A program made the position numbers and the translations under genes. Below the pieces are notes generated by a model, which made no database searches, was not told the origin of the DNA, and was given only the letters and a program-made list of their open reading frames with translations. DNA of 64,000 bases from CAVPMN01 sp963706425 (GTDB taxonomy: Bacteria; Actinomycetota; Acidimicrobiia; Acidimicrobiales; Acidimicrobilacustridaceae), in contig CAVPMN010000020.1 in the NCBI GenBank assembly GCA_963706425.1, positions 558,001-622,000 of the forward strand, read 5' to 3'. Below are positions 41,651-49,128 of the stretch, piece after piece (position 1 is the first letter of the stretch; every line of letters starts with the position of its first letter).

Positions 41651-42226
41651 TCAGCGGTCGCGCAGACCCTTGCCGGCCAGGATCTTGGGCACGTACTTGT
41701 CGATGCGTGCCTCTCTCGTGGCTGATCGTTTGGCGTCGGAGAAGTGGAGGTTGTACTCCCGCCGCCGCCCGGGCGTCAGCGCGTCGAACGCAGCGCGCAG
41801 ATCCGGATCGTCCGCCAGGCGCTCGCGCAACTCGTCGACCAGGTCGGGCTCGGGCGCAGGTCCCACCTTCAGCCCCGCCTCCTCGACGGCGACCGCCTCG
41901 TCGACGTAGGCCTTCACCACCTCGGCGAGGTTGCGCACCTCGTCGACCGAGGTGAACTCGATGCGCCGGGCCGACCGAGAGTTCGGGCCCTGGTCACGGA
42001 GCACACCGGCTGGATCGTCGAGCAGCGCTCCCTTGAAGAACATCAGCGCGAGGAAGTCCTTCATCTCCTGGATGATGGCGATGTTCTTGCCCTCGTGGCC
42101 GTAGCAGGGCTTGCGCCACTTGATCTCCTCGTCGAGACCGCAGCCGAGCAGGATGGACCGCAGGGCGGCGATCTCCTCGGGCCACTGCTCCGATCGTTGG
42201 ATGTAGCTGTCGACGTCAGGGCTCAT
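41651..42226 (-). CDS. YdeI/OmpD-associated family protein (DUF1801-like)
   Basis: This protein has 191 residues from ATG 42226, which has AGGAG upstream. It carries the DUF1801/YdeI fold: QWPEEIAALRSILLGCGLDE, EIKWRKPCYGHEGKNIAIIQ, KDFLALMFFKGALLDDPAGV, then the C-terminal YdeI part DALTPGRRREYNLHFSDAKR, which is a family signature. These are small cytosolic proteins related to iron-sulfur frataxin-like folds and stress; no enzyme role is firmly known. Located between the HAD gene and the sigma-factor locus, on the same strand. Confidence 0.88.
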   Translation of the reverse strand: MSPDVDSYIQRSEQWPEEIAALRSILLGCGLDEEIKWRKPCYGHEGKNIAIIQEMKDFLALMFFKGALLDDPAGVLRDQGPNSRSARRIEFTSVDEVRNLAEVVKAYVDEAVAVEEAGLKVGPAPEPDLVDELRERLADDPDLRAAFDALTPGRRREYNLHFSDAKRSATREARIDKYVPKILAGKGLRDR

Positions 42227-42261
42227 CGCCACTCTCCTATCCGTGCGATGACCCAACTACA

Positions 42262-43041
42262 TCACGAAGTCGTCGATTCGCTCAGCAATTGCGCCCGAAG
42301 ACCGGGCGGCACCACCGCGTCCGGGTCGCGAAGCCCGCCGAGCTCGGCACGAACACCCACGAGCGACGCGTAGAGGGGCGGACACGTCGGACACACCTCG
42401 AGGTGTCGTTCCAGCAACGCCGCCGTCGGGGCATCGAGGTCGCCGTTGAGGTATTCCGAGACATGCTGGCGCGCGTCCCAACAACGCATGGGAACCCCCT
42501 TCAGGTTCGCTCGTCGTTCCTGCCCGTCGGCGAGGGCGGACACCAACATCATCCGACCGCGACGCAGGCGCTGCTTGGCCGCAGGCAGCCCGAGCTCGAG
42601 CAGGTCGGCGATCTCTGCGACCGTCCAGCCCTCGATGTCGTGCAGCATCACCACCGAGCGGTAGATGAACGGGAGCCGCGCCAACCCGTCCTCCAGCTCC
42701 TCGCGGGTCTGCGCCCGCTCGGCCACCACTGCGGCATCGACGCTGTACTCGTCGTCGCGCCACTGCGACTCGACCTCGTCCGCCAGGATCTCGCGACTCG
42801 AGCGGCGGGCGGAGTCGACGGCCAGGTTGTGGATGATCCGACGCAGCCACGACTTCAACGGGGCGTCGCCGCGCCACTGGGCCCTCGACGCCGACGCGCG
42901 CAGCCATGCGTCCTGGATGAGATCGGCGGCCAGGTCGGGATCACGCGTGATCGAGAGGGCGAACGGATAGAGCTCGGCGAGCGCGGCCGCCAGTGCCTCA
43001 TCGTCGGGCGGACCGACCTGCGGTGTGGTCATCGCGTTCAT
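42262..43041 (-). CDS. ECF sigma factor read through into a zinc-binding anti-sigma domain
   Basis: A reading frame of 259 residues. The first part is an ECF sigma factor: region 2 (LYPFALSITRDPDLAADLIQ, DAWLRASASRAQW) and region 4 (RLPFIYRSVVMLHDIEGWTV, EIADLLELGLPAAKQRLRR). The last 76 residues are a ZAS-type anti-sigma domain, MRCWDARQHVSEYL and RHLEVCPTC (HxxxCxxC). Between them lies a good ribosome site AAGGGGG followed 5 bases later by that ATG (42489). Removing one G from GGG at 42523-42525 would end the sigma gene at a TGA just before this site, giving two normal separate genes. So the fusion is either real or a one-base error; the second is likely. Confidence 0.82.
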   Translation of the reverse strand: MNAMTTPQVGPPDDEALAAALAELYPFALSITRDPDLAADLIQDAWLRASASRAQWRGDAPLKSWLRRIIHNLAVDSARRSSREILADEVESQWRDDEYSVDAAVVAERAQTREELEDGLARLPFIYRSVVMLHDIEGWTVAEIADLLELGLPAAKQRLRRGRMMLVSALADGQERRANLKGVPMRCWDARQHVSEYLNGDLDAPTAALLERHLEVCPTCPPLYASLVGVRAELGGLRDPDAVVPPGLRAQLLSESTTS

Positions 43042-43093
43042 CGAGACGAGCCTCGCACGCCGGCGGTGGGGCGCGGGCTCCACCCGGGTTCGC

Positions 43094-43315
43094 TCATGCC
43101 GCCTTCGATGGCTCATCCCGGTGGTTCGTGCGCACGTGGAGCACGCTGTAGATCGGGCAGTAGCCGACCGTTCCGGTCACGAGCGGGATCAGGCCCACCA
43201 CGGCGAGCACGGTTCCGCCGGTTCCACCCACCACAACGAGCCCGACGGCAATCAGCGCGACACCGACCACCACTCGAGCGATCCGATCCCAACCTGCTTC
43301 GTTGGTGAATCCCAT
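43094..43315 (-). CDS. DUF2892 (YgaP-like) inner-membrane protein
   Basis: A 73-residue protein with two membrane helices (WDRIARVVVGVALIAVGLVVV and TVLAVVGLIPLVTGTVGYCP) and the family end CPIYSVLHVRTNH. AAGGAG lies upstream of ATG 43315. Relatives are rhodanese-linked membrane domains; here no rhodanese is fused. It lies just upstream of the sigma-factor gene, on the same strand. Confidence 0.88.
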   Translation of the reverse strand: MGFTNEAGWDRIARVVVGVALIAVGLVVVGGTGGTVLAVVGLIPLVTGTVGYCPIYSVLHVRTNHRDEPSKAA

Positions 43316-43435
43316 GGCGAACTCCTTCGTCTCTCGGCCGTGTGGCCGGCGAACACCTTGTTCACTCCCAAGACGAACGAGGCGCCGAAAGGGATACCGG
43401 CTGGGCGCGCGACGAGCTCGAGGCGCTCGTGGTGC

Positions 43436-44275
43436 TCACCGAGTGGGCGACCAGGCGACGAACTCGTTCGCCACCAGCCGGCCAGCGCCCGGCGAGGGCC
43501 ACAAGGGCCCGATCAGGACGCGGCCGTCAGCAGCCATCTCCGACAGCCGATTCCAGGCCAGGGCGGGATCGTCGTGCTGGGGCTCGCACGGGCCGGTGGA
43601 CAGGTGCAGCGGGCTGACGGCCAGGTGGCCGACAAAGGTGGCGTGCGGGCCGTCCGCGGCAGGGCCACCCCCGAAGTGAAAGACGTAGTGGCCGGGGTTG
43701 TGCGCACCGGTGTGCTCAGCGATCACCCCGGGGGCGATCTCGGCGCCGTCGTGATAGCGGTCGACCTGGGCGTCATCGAGCAGCCGCCGCCAGATGTCGT
43801 TGGTCCAGTCGTCGTCGCGCGGCGACGCGTCGAAGTCGTCGACGGCCTCCTGCCCGAGCCTGAGGGTGGCGTTGGGGAAGAACGGCGTGATGTGGTCACC
43901 GGAGCGGCGCACGATCATGCCGAGCCCCTCGATGTGCGAAAGCACCACATCGGTGACTGCGTCGACGGGAATGCCGGCGGCGGCGAACGCATCGGTGATG
44001 GCGGCGTAGTGCAGCTCAGCCGACTCGGGATCGTGGAGGATGTCGTCGGCGTTGCGAAACGGGTCGAACACGACGTGACGGTCACCGCTGCTCGCCACCC
44101 ACGCAGCTGCGGTGGCGACGATGCCCTCGTCGGTCGCCCAGCGCTCGTCGCACCAGGACACCGCCCGAGCCTGGTCGAGATCGAGGCCGACGGCCTCAGA
44201 CGGCACGACCGCATCGAGGTAGAGCACCCTCGTGAGCGTCACCGCACCAGCGGGCACCACTGTGGTCTGGGCCAT
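43436..44275 (-). CDS. Metallo-beta-lactamase-fold protein with degenerate metal site
   Basis: About 279 residues from ATG 44275. The fold is recognisable from VVPAGAVTLTRVLYLDAVVP, AAWVASSGDRHVVFDPFRN, VDAVTDVVLSHIEGLGMIVR, RYHDGAEIAPGVIAEHTGAH, NPGHYVFHFGGGPAADGP and HATFVGHLAVSPLHLSTGP. However, the usual HxHxDH is reduced to SHIEGLGM, so most zinc ligands are missing. The later histidines (AEHTGAHNPGHY, FVGHLAVSPLHL) are retained. Either it is an MBL relative that lost hydrolysis, or it binds metal differently. No partner gene is evident. Confidence 0.75.
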   Translation of the reverse strand: MAQTTVVPAGAVTLTRVLYLDAVVPSEAVGLDLDQARAVSWCDERWATDEGIVATAAAWVASSGDRHVVFDPFRNADDILHDPESAELHYAAITDAFAAAGIPVDAVTDVVLSHIEGLGMIVRRSGDHITPFFPNATLRLGQEAVDDFDASPRDDDWTNDIWRRLLDDAQVDRYHDGAEIAPGVIAEHTGAHNPGHYVFHFGGGPAADGPHATFVGHLAVSPLHLSTGPCEPQHDDPALAWNRLSEMAADGRVLIGPLWPSPGAGRLVANEFVAWSPTR

Positions 44276-44477
44276 CGGCGCATTCTTCCCGCCACAGGTT
44301 GGCCCGGGAAACGTGTTCGCGGTGGGAGCCGCAATCCCCTCAGGCGTGATGGACGAGTCTGCTCGACAGCAGCAACCAGCGCCGAAGGGTGGCGCCCCGG
44401 GGCAATCGAAGGGCCGTCGATGTCGACCGCCGGTCGACCCGCTGCGCGAGGAGTGCGCAGCGAGCAGAGAAGCGTCT

Positions 44478-44678
44478 CTAGCTAACTTGCCCCTCAGCGG
44501 TCGGACTGGTCGTGGGCGTCGGCACTGAATCGGCACTCACGGGGTCGACGCGATGGCCGATCGGGTCATTCTCCTCGGCCTCGAGACGGGTGAGCGCAAG
44601 CCCGCCCGCCATCACGCTGCCGTACACGGTGATGGCGAAGATGAACGCTCCGATGATGAAGATGGTGACCTCGCTCAT
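44478..44678 (-). CDS. Small membrane protein, second of a pair
   Basis: A 66-residue protein with one membrane helix at its start (EVTIFIIGAFIFAITVYGSV) and an acidic, Ser/Thr/Pro-rich tail. Its ATG overlaps the stop of the upstream small gene (ATGA at 44675-44678), so the two are co-translated. It resembles small subunit-like proteins of respiratory or transport complexes in shape only. The 202 bases between it and the MBL-fold gene show nothing notable. Confidence 0.68.
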   Translation of the reverse strand: MSEVTIFIIGAFIFAITVYGSVMAGGLALTRLEAEENDPIGHRVDPVSADSVPTPTTSPTAEGQVS

Positions 44679-44893
44679 GCCGTCACCTGCTTGCTGCGGT
44701 TGGACGCCGGGTCGTCGACCGGCGCGAGCAGGAGAGTTCCGAGCGAGTGGATGGAGGGGACCCACAAGCCGACGAAGATGCCTGCCGTCTGCTCGTCTGC
44801 CACGAAGTAGAGGTAGACAGAAAAGAGGAACGACAGGAAACCAGCCACCAGAAACGGCAACCTGCGGCGTAGAGAAGGGGCGAGTGCCTGCAT
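44675..44893 (-). CDS. Small membrane protein, first of a pair
   Basis: A 72-residue protein. A basic start (SLRRRLPF) leads into a membrane helix (LVAGFLSFLFSVYLYFVAD), then a second hydrophobic part (TAGIFVGLWVPSIHSLGTLL). It precedes and overlaps the other small membrane gene. A palindrome (44939-44952) lies 46 bases upstream. The start ATG follows GGAGAGCC-like sequence poorly; a purine-rich AGAAAGGC is near. No function is recognised. Confidence 0.68.
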   Translation of the reverse strand: MQALAPSLRRRLPFLVAGFLSFLFSVYLYFVADEQTAGIFVGLWVPSIHSLGTLLLAPVDDPASNRSKQVTA

Positions 44894-44938
44894 TGGAGAG
44901 CCTTTCTGTTGTCACCAAGAGACAGTCACGGGAACGCC

Positions 44939-44952
44939 ATTTAGTGCTAAAT
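44939..44952. promoter_or_regulatory. Palindromic operator candidate between divergent genes
   Basis: ATTTAGTGCTAAAT has perfectly paired 6-base arms, and is in the most AT-rich short stretch of the window. It lies between the small membrane pair (minus) and cytidine deaminase (plus), 46 and 82 bases from their starts, so one regulator could control both. Confidence 0.45.
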
Positions 44953-45034
44953 ATTCCCCGACTATCGAGCCTGGCCCCCCACAACGGTTCCCGGCGAGGG
45001 GCAGGAGCGCCACGTGAGTCATCCGGAGGTCTTC

Positions 45035-45424
45035 ATGGACATCGACGCGGTGATTGCAGCCGCTGTTGCGGCGCGCGATCACGCCTATGCCCCGTACTCC
45101 GGGTTCCACATGGGAGCAGCGGTGCTGACGACTGGCGACACGATCGCGACCGGGGCACTCGTGGAGAACGTGTCCCTGGGTCTGGCGATGTGCGCCGAGC
45201 GAGTAGCTCTGTTCGCATCGGTTGCCCTGGGCGAACGTCCGACCGCCCTGGTGGTCGCCTCACCCCGCACGAATGGCGCGATCACCTTCCCCTGTGGTGC
45301 GTGTCTCCAGGTCGCGCTGGAACTAGGGGGACGCAAGATGATGGTGGCTGCGGTTGCCCCCGACGGCGTCGTCGAGCGGGCCGAGCTCAGCGAGCTGTTG
45401 CCGAGAGGCCCCTACAAGGGCTGA
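45035..45424 (+). CDS. cdd: Cytidine deaminase (tetrameric, zinc)
   Basis: A 129-residue cytidine deaminase that turns cytidine or deoxycytidine into the uridine form in pyrimidine salvage. ATG 45035 has GGAGG 5 bases upstream; the earlier GTG at 45014 lacks one. The zinc site is complete: LGLAMCAERVALF (Cys and catalytic Glu) and FPCGACLQV (two Cys), with substrate residues AYAPYSGFHMGAA. It is divergent from two small membrane genes across a palindrome. Confidence 0.93.
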   Translation: MDIDAVIAAAVAARDHAYAPYSGFHMGAAVLTTGDTIATGALVENVSLGLAMCAERVALFASVALGERPTALVVASPRTNGAITFPCGACLQVALELGGRKMMVAAVAPDGVVERAELSELLPRGPYKG

Positions 45425-45509
45425 CAGTGGTCGGCTCGAACCCTGAGCGCTTGACGCCAACGGTGGTCGCGCGACCCGACATGGATGATCCTCACGCCGG
45501 TGACACGTT

Positions 45510-47017
45510 GTGCGCCGTCGCCACAGGCCCGTGCTGACGGTCTGGGTGCTGGGTGACCAGCTCAACCGTGGGCTGGCGGCGCTCGCCGGCGCCCACCCGG
45601 ACACCCACCGGATACTGATGGTGGAGAGCCGAGCCAAACTCACCTCGCGTCGCTGGCACCGACAGCGGGCCCACTTGGTCATCACCGCGATGCGCCGCTT
45701 CGGCACCGAGCTGGCGGCCGACGGATTCGAGGTCGACTACCGGCGAGCCGCGAGCCTCGCCGCCGGGCTGGCCGCACACCGTGCCGAACATCAGCCGTCC
45801 GCGGTGCTCGCCACCGAGCCAGCCTCGTGGGACGGCCGCATACTCCTCGAGCATCAAGGCGTCGAGCTGGTGCGCACCAACCAGTTCCTCTGCCACCCCG
45901 ACGAGTTCGCCGATTGGGCACAGAGCCGCCGGTCGCTCAGGATGGAGGACTTCTACCGGTGGCAGCGCCGCCGGCTCGGCTACCTGATGGACGGCGACGA
46001 ACCGGCTGGGGGCCGGTGGAACTTCGACGCCGACAACCGCGAACCACCACCCCGGGACGGTGGCGCCTGGCCCGAGCCGGTTCGAAGCAACCTCGACCAG
46101 GTCGACCGCCAAGTGCTGGCGGATCTACCCGATACCTGTTGGGGTGCCGATCCTGACGGCACGTGGGCCACCTCCCGTGCGGAGGCAGTGCGCCGCCTGC
46201 GCCACGCGGTCGACGTGGTGCTCCCCCGCTTCGGACCGCACGAAGATGCCATGCTCACCTCGAGCTGGCACCTCGCCCACACCCTCCTCTCTCCCTACCT
46301 CAATCTGGGCCTGCTGCACCCCCGAGAGGTCTGCGCCGAGATCGAGCAGGCGTACCGCGCCGGCAACGTGCCGATCGCGTCGGCCGAAGGGCTGCTCCGC
46401 CAGATCATCGGCTGGCGCGAGTACGTGTGGGGCGTCTACTGGCTGTGGATGCCCGCCTATCGAGCGCAGAACGAGCTCGGCGCTACCCGCGCCACTCCCC
46501 CCGCTGTTCACCGGGGCACCCACCCGTATGCGCTGCGTCGCCCACACCCTCGAGGCCGTGCACGACCACGGCTGGGCCCACCACATCCAGCGGCTCATGG
46601 TGCTGGGGAACCTCTGCCTGCTCGCAGGCGTACGAACCTACGGAGCTGGTCGACTGGATGTGGCGGAGCTTCGTCGACGGCGCCGAATGGGTCATGCTGC
46701 CCAACGTGGTGGGCATGGCGCTGCACGCCGACGGCGGCCGCATGGCGACCAAGCCCTATGCCGGCGGCGGGGCCTACATCGACCGGATGAGCGACTACTG
46801 CGGCGGATGCACCTACGACCGCAAGCAACGCACCGGTGAGCACGCCTGCCCGTTCACCACCCTCTACTGGGACTTCCTCGCCCGCCATCGGGAACGGTTC
46901 GCCGGCAACGCTCGCGTCGTCCGGCAGGTGCGAGCGGCTGAACGCCTCACCGACCTCGGCGACGTGCAGGCCCGCGCCGCCGAGATGCTGGTGCAGCTCG
47001 ACCATGGTGAGCTGTGA
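45510..47017 (+). CDS. Iron-sulfur photolyase (DPRP/PhrB family), two frameshifts
   Basis: About 500 residues. A deoxyribodipyrimidine photolyase-related protein, the group with a [4Fe-4S] cluster that includes (6-4) photolyase PhrB, using FAD and light to mend UV damage. The N-terminal part (TVWVLGDQLNRGLAALAGAH, RILMVESRAKLTSRRWHRQR) and FAD part (LTSSWHLAHTLLSPYLNLGL, GLLRQIIGWREYVWGVYWLW) are clear. An extra C in CCCCCC (46497-46502) and an extra base near 46631 shift frames; corrected, it continues FTGAPTRMRCVAHTLEAVHD, HHIQRLMVLGNLCLLAGV, ELVDWMWRSFVDGAEWVMLP, and YCGGCTYDRKQR with GEHACPF, giving the four cluster cysteines. The TKPYAGGGAYI segment is family-typical. One gene with two assembly errors is likely. 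Confidence 0.85.
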
Positions 47018-47029
47018 AGGGTGCACGCA

Positions 47030-48001
47030 TCATGACCAGTCGGACACCGAGTGACGCCACCTGAACATCACCGCCGAGTCGAGGGTGGCCGGGATGCCGC
47101 TGAGGACGCCGGGATACCTGGGCTCGATTCCCAGGTCCTTCCACAGCCGGGTTGCGGTCACGGGCAGATCGAGGTTCCAGCCCCTGACGGTGTCGACGCT
47201 CACGAGCGTCGGGCCCAACCGACCGAGGAGCGCGCCGCCTACGGCGGCGGCCCCTGTCGCGATTGACGTCGGTACCCGCACGACTCGGACGCGCGGTGCG
47301 TACGAGGCGAGGACATCGAAGAACTCGTTCCAGGTGATGTTCTCCTCGTCGCCACACGGGGCGGTGCCCGTCCATCGCTGCTGGGCCGCGGCCACGAGAA
47401 CCCTCGCGGCGTCGTCGACGTGGAGCTGGGCGAACCGGTTGTCACCACGACCCGGGAAGACGACCAACCGACGTCGAACCAACCCGAACAAGACGCTCTG
47501 CGGGCCGTACACGTGGGGAAGGCGCACCGAGGCCACGGTGGGACCGCCGGCGGACGCAACTTGATCGAGCACCTCTTCGGCCGCGATCTTCGCTCGCCCG
47601 TAATCGAGCCTCGGATGGGCCGGGGTGTCATCGTCCACCGGAGTGGAGCCGTCGTACACGAACGTGCTCGATCCGAACACGAGGTGGGCCACCCCGGCGG
47701 CTGCTGCCGCGTGCGCCAGACGAGCTGTGCCGTCTACCAACGTGGGGCGGAGCCGGTCGTACGACTCGAAGGTGGCACGGCCGGCGAGGTGGATGATGGT
47801 GTCGACGCCTTCGACAGCCCGTTGCACCGCGAGCGCCGATAGCAGGTCGCCGTGGACGGGTTCGACGTCGAGCGGCGAGAGCAGCGACGCCCGCGTCTCG
47901 CGTCGCACCATGACTCGCGGTCGCACGCCTTCCGCGTTGAGACGGCGCACCACTTCGATGCCGATGAAGCCGGTTGCGCCCGTTACGAGGATCTTCACCA
48001 A
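47030..48001 (-). CDS. NAD-dependent epimerase/dehydratase (extended SDR)
   Basis: A 323-residue protein with the nucleotide loop VTGATGFIGIEVVRR, the catalytic Ser/Thr in FGSSTFVYDGS, the active-site YxxxK in LDYGRAKIAAEE and the extended-SDR turn RLPHVYGPQSVLF. It acts on a nucleotide-sugar, sterol-like or flavonoid-like substrate not set by sequence. It converges on the photolyase gene, 12 bases apart, and a hydrophobic C-terminal part is present (ATGAAAVGGALLGRL), seen in 3-beta-HSD-like relatives. Confidence 0.88.
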   Translation of the reverse strand: MVKILVTGATGFIGIEVVRRLNAEGVRPRVMVRRETRASLLSPLDVEPVHGDLLSALAVQRAVEGVDTIIHLAGRATFESYDRLRPTLVDGTARLAHAAAAAGVAHLVFGSSTFVYDGSTPVDDDTPAHPRLDYGRAKIAAEEVLDQVASAGGPTVASVRLPHVYGPQSVLFGLVRRRLVVFPGRGDNRFAQLHVDDAARVLVAAAQQRWTGTAPCGDEENITWNEFFDVLASYAPRVRVVRVPTSIATGAAAVGGALLGRLGPTLVSVDTVRGWNLDLPVTATRLWKDLGIEPRYPGVLSGIPATLDSAVMFRWRHSVSDWS

Positions 48002-48137
48002 CCCAGGGTTGCACGGGTCTGGGCTTAGTGAGCACTCGGGGGGACGAACCGTGGAGAGGATTCCATCGTGGTCGACGCCTCCCTGCGTCCGACCCCGACC
48101 TGGCGGAGTCGGGAGCGCCGGGACCTACGCTCGGGGC

Positions 48138-49073
48138 ATGCCTTTCGTGGGGCCATCGCCCTTCCCGACACTCCCCGCCCGCGATCTGACGGGCCGCGAT
48201 GTTCGTCTGCCTGACGCGTTCGAGGGCGAGCGCAACCTGGTCATCGTGGCCTTCAAGCGACACCAGCAAGCCGATGTCGACTCCTGGCTGCCGTGGCTCG
48301 ACGAGCAAACCCGGGTCGACCCCGGCTTTCGGTTCTACGAAGTGCCGACGATCGCCGACCTGTGGACACCGGCTCGCGGCTTCATCGACGGAGGGATGGC
48401 CGCCGCCATCCCCGACCCGGCGGTGCAACGTCGCACGCTCACCGTGTACGGAGACGTCCGACGCCTCACCGACCCGCTCGAGATCGACGACCGGGGCACG
48501 ATCTGGTTGTTCGCAGTCGACGGTTCTGGCCGAGTCCGCTGGCGAGGGGCAGGCAGGTTCGATCCCCATGTGGCCGAGCAACTCACTCGTGCCCTCAACG
48601 ACATCGCGGCCGATCCCGACGCCGCTCAGTCCGAGCAAGCCGCGGCGCAGTTCTCATTCGCCTTCGATCGTCGCTTTCGCCCACCGCTCGCGATGGCTGG
48701 CGTCACCCCCGGCCACGCCCATGTGACCGTGACCGCCGACCGCCTGATGGTCCGCTTCGGGCCATGGTCGCTCGAAACCGGGCTCGACAACATCGCCGAG
48801 GTCTGCATCACCCGTGGATACACATGGTTCAAGGCCATCGGAACCCGGGGTTCGTTCGCCGACCGAGGGCTGACGTTCGGGACGAACACCGACGCGGGCG
48901 TATGCGTCCAGTTCCACCAACCGGTCCCCGGCATCGAACCTCTCGGCCTCATCCGCCACCCCGGCCTCACCGTGACCGTCGCTGACCCCGAGGCTCTCGC
49001 GACACTGCTACGTCAGCGAATCTCCCACCTCACGGTCGTGACCGACCAAGACGACGACCAGGTCACCAACTGA
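48138..49073 (+). CDS. Two-domain protein: redoxin-like N-terminus and PH-like C-terminus
   Basis: About 311 residues from ATG 48138. The N-terminal half (FVGPSPFPTLPARDLTGRDV, RNLVIVAFKRHQQADVDSWL, RGFIDGGMAAAIPDP, DDRGTIWLFAVDGSGRVRW) is a thioredoxin-like fold, closest in shape to the ATP10/AhpC-type family, but lacks a CxxC pair. The C-terminal 130 residues (HAHVTVTADRLMVRFGPWSL, NIAEVCITRGYTWFKAIGTR) look like a bacterial PH-type domain. I do not recognise this fusion. The function is unknown; it stands alone between convergent or opposite genes. Confidence 0.75.
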   Translation: MPFVGPSPFPTLPARDLTGRDVRLPDAFEGERNLVIVAFKRHQQADVDSWLPWLDEQTRVDPGFRFYEVPTIADLWTPARGFIDGGMAAAIPDPAVQRRTLTVYGDVRRLTDPLEIDDRGTIWLFAVDGSGRVRWRGAGRFDPHVAEQLTRALNDIAADPDAAQSEQAAAQFSFAFDRRFRPPLAMAGVTPGHAHVTVTADRLMVRFGPWSLETGLDNIAEVCITRGYTWFKAIGTRGSFADRGLTFGTNTDAGVCVQFHQPVPGIEPLGLIRHPGLTVTVADPEALATLLRQRISHLTVVTDQDDDQVTN

Positions 49074-49091
49074 CCGAGGGACGAACCTCGG
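49074..49091. terminator. Short hairpin between convergent genes
   Basis: CCGAGG and CCTCGG pair perfectly around a 6-base loop directly after the stop of the 48138 gene, and 38 bases before the end of the opposite SDR gene. Probable bidirectional terminator. Confidence 0.45.
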
Positions 49092-49128
49092 CGGCACAAA
49101 CCCAACACACCTACCCGATGGTGACTGA

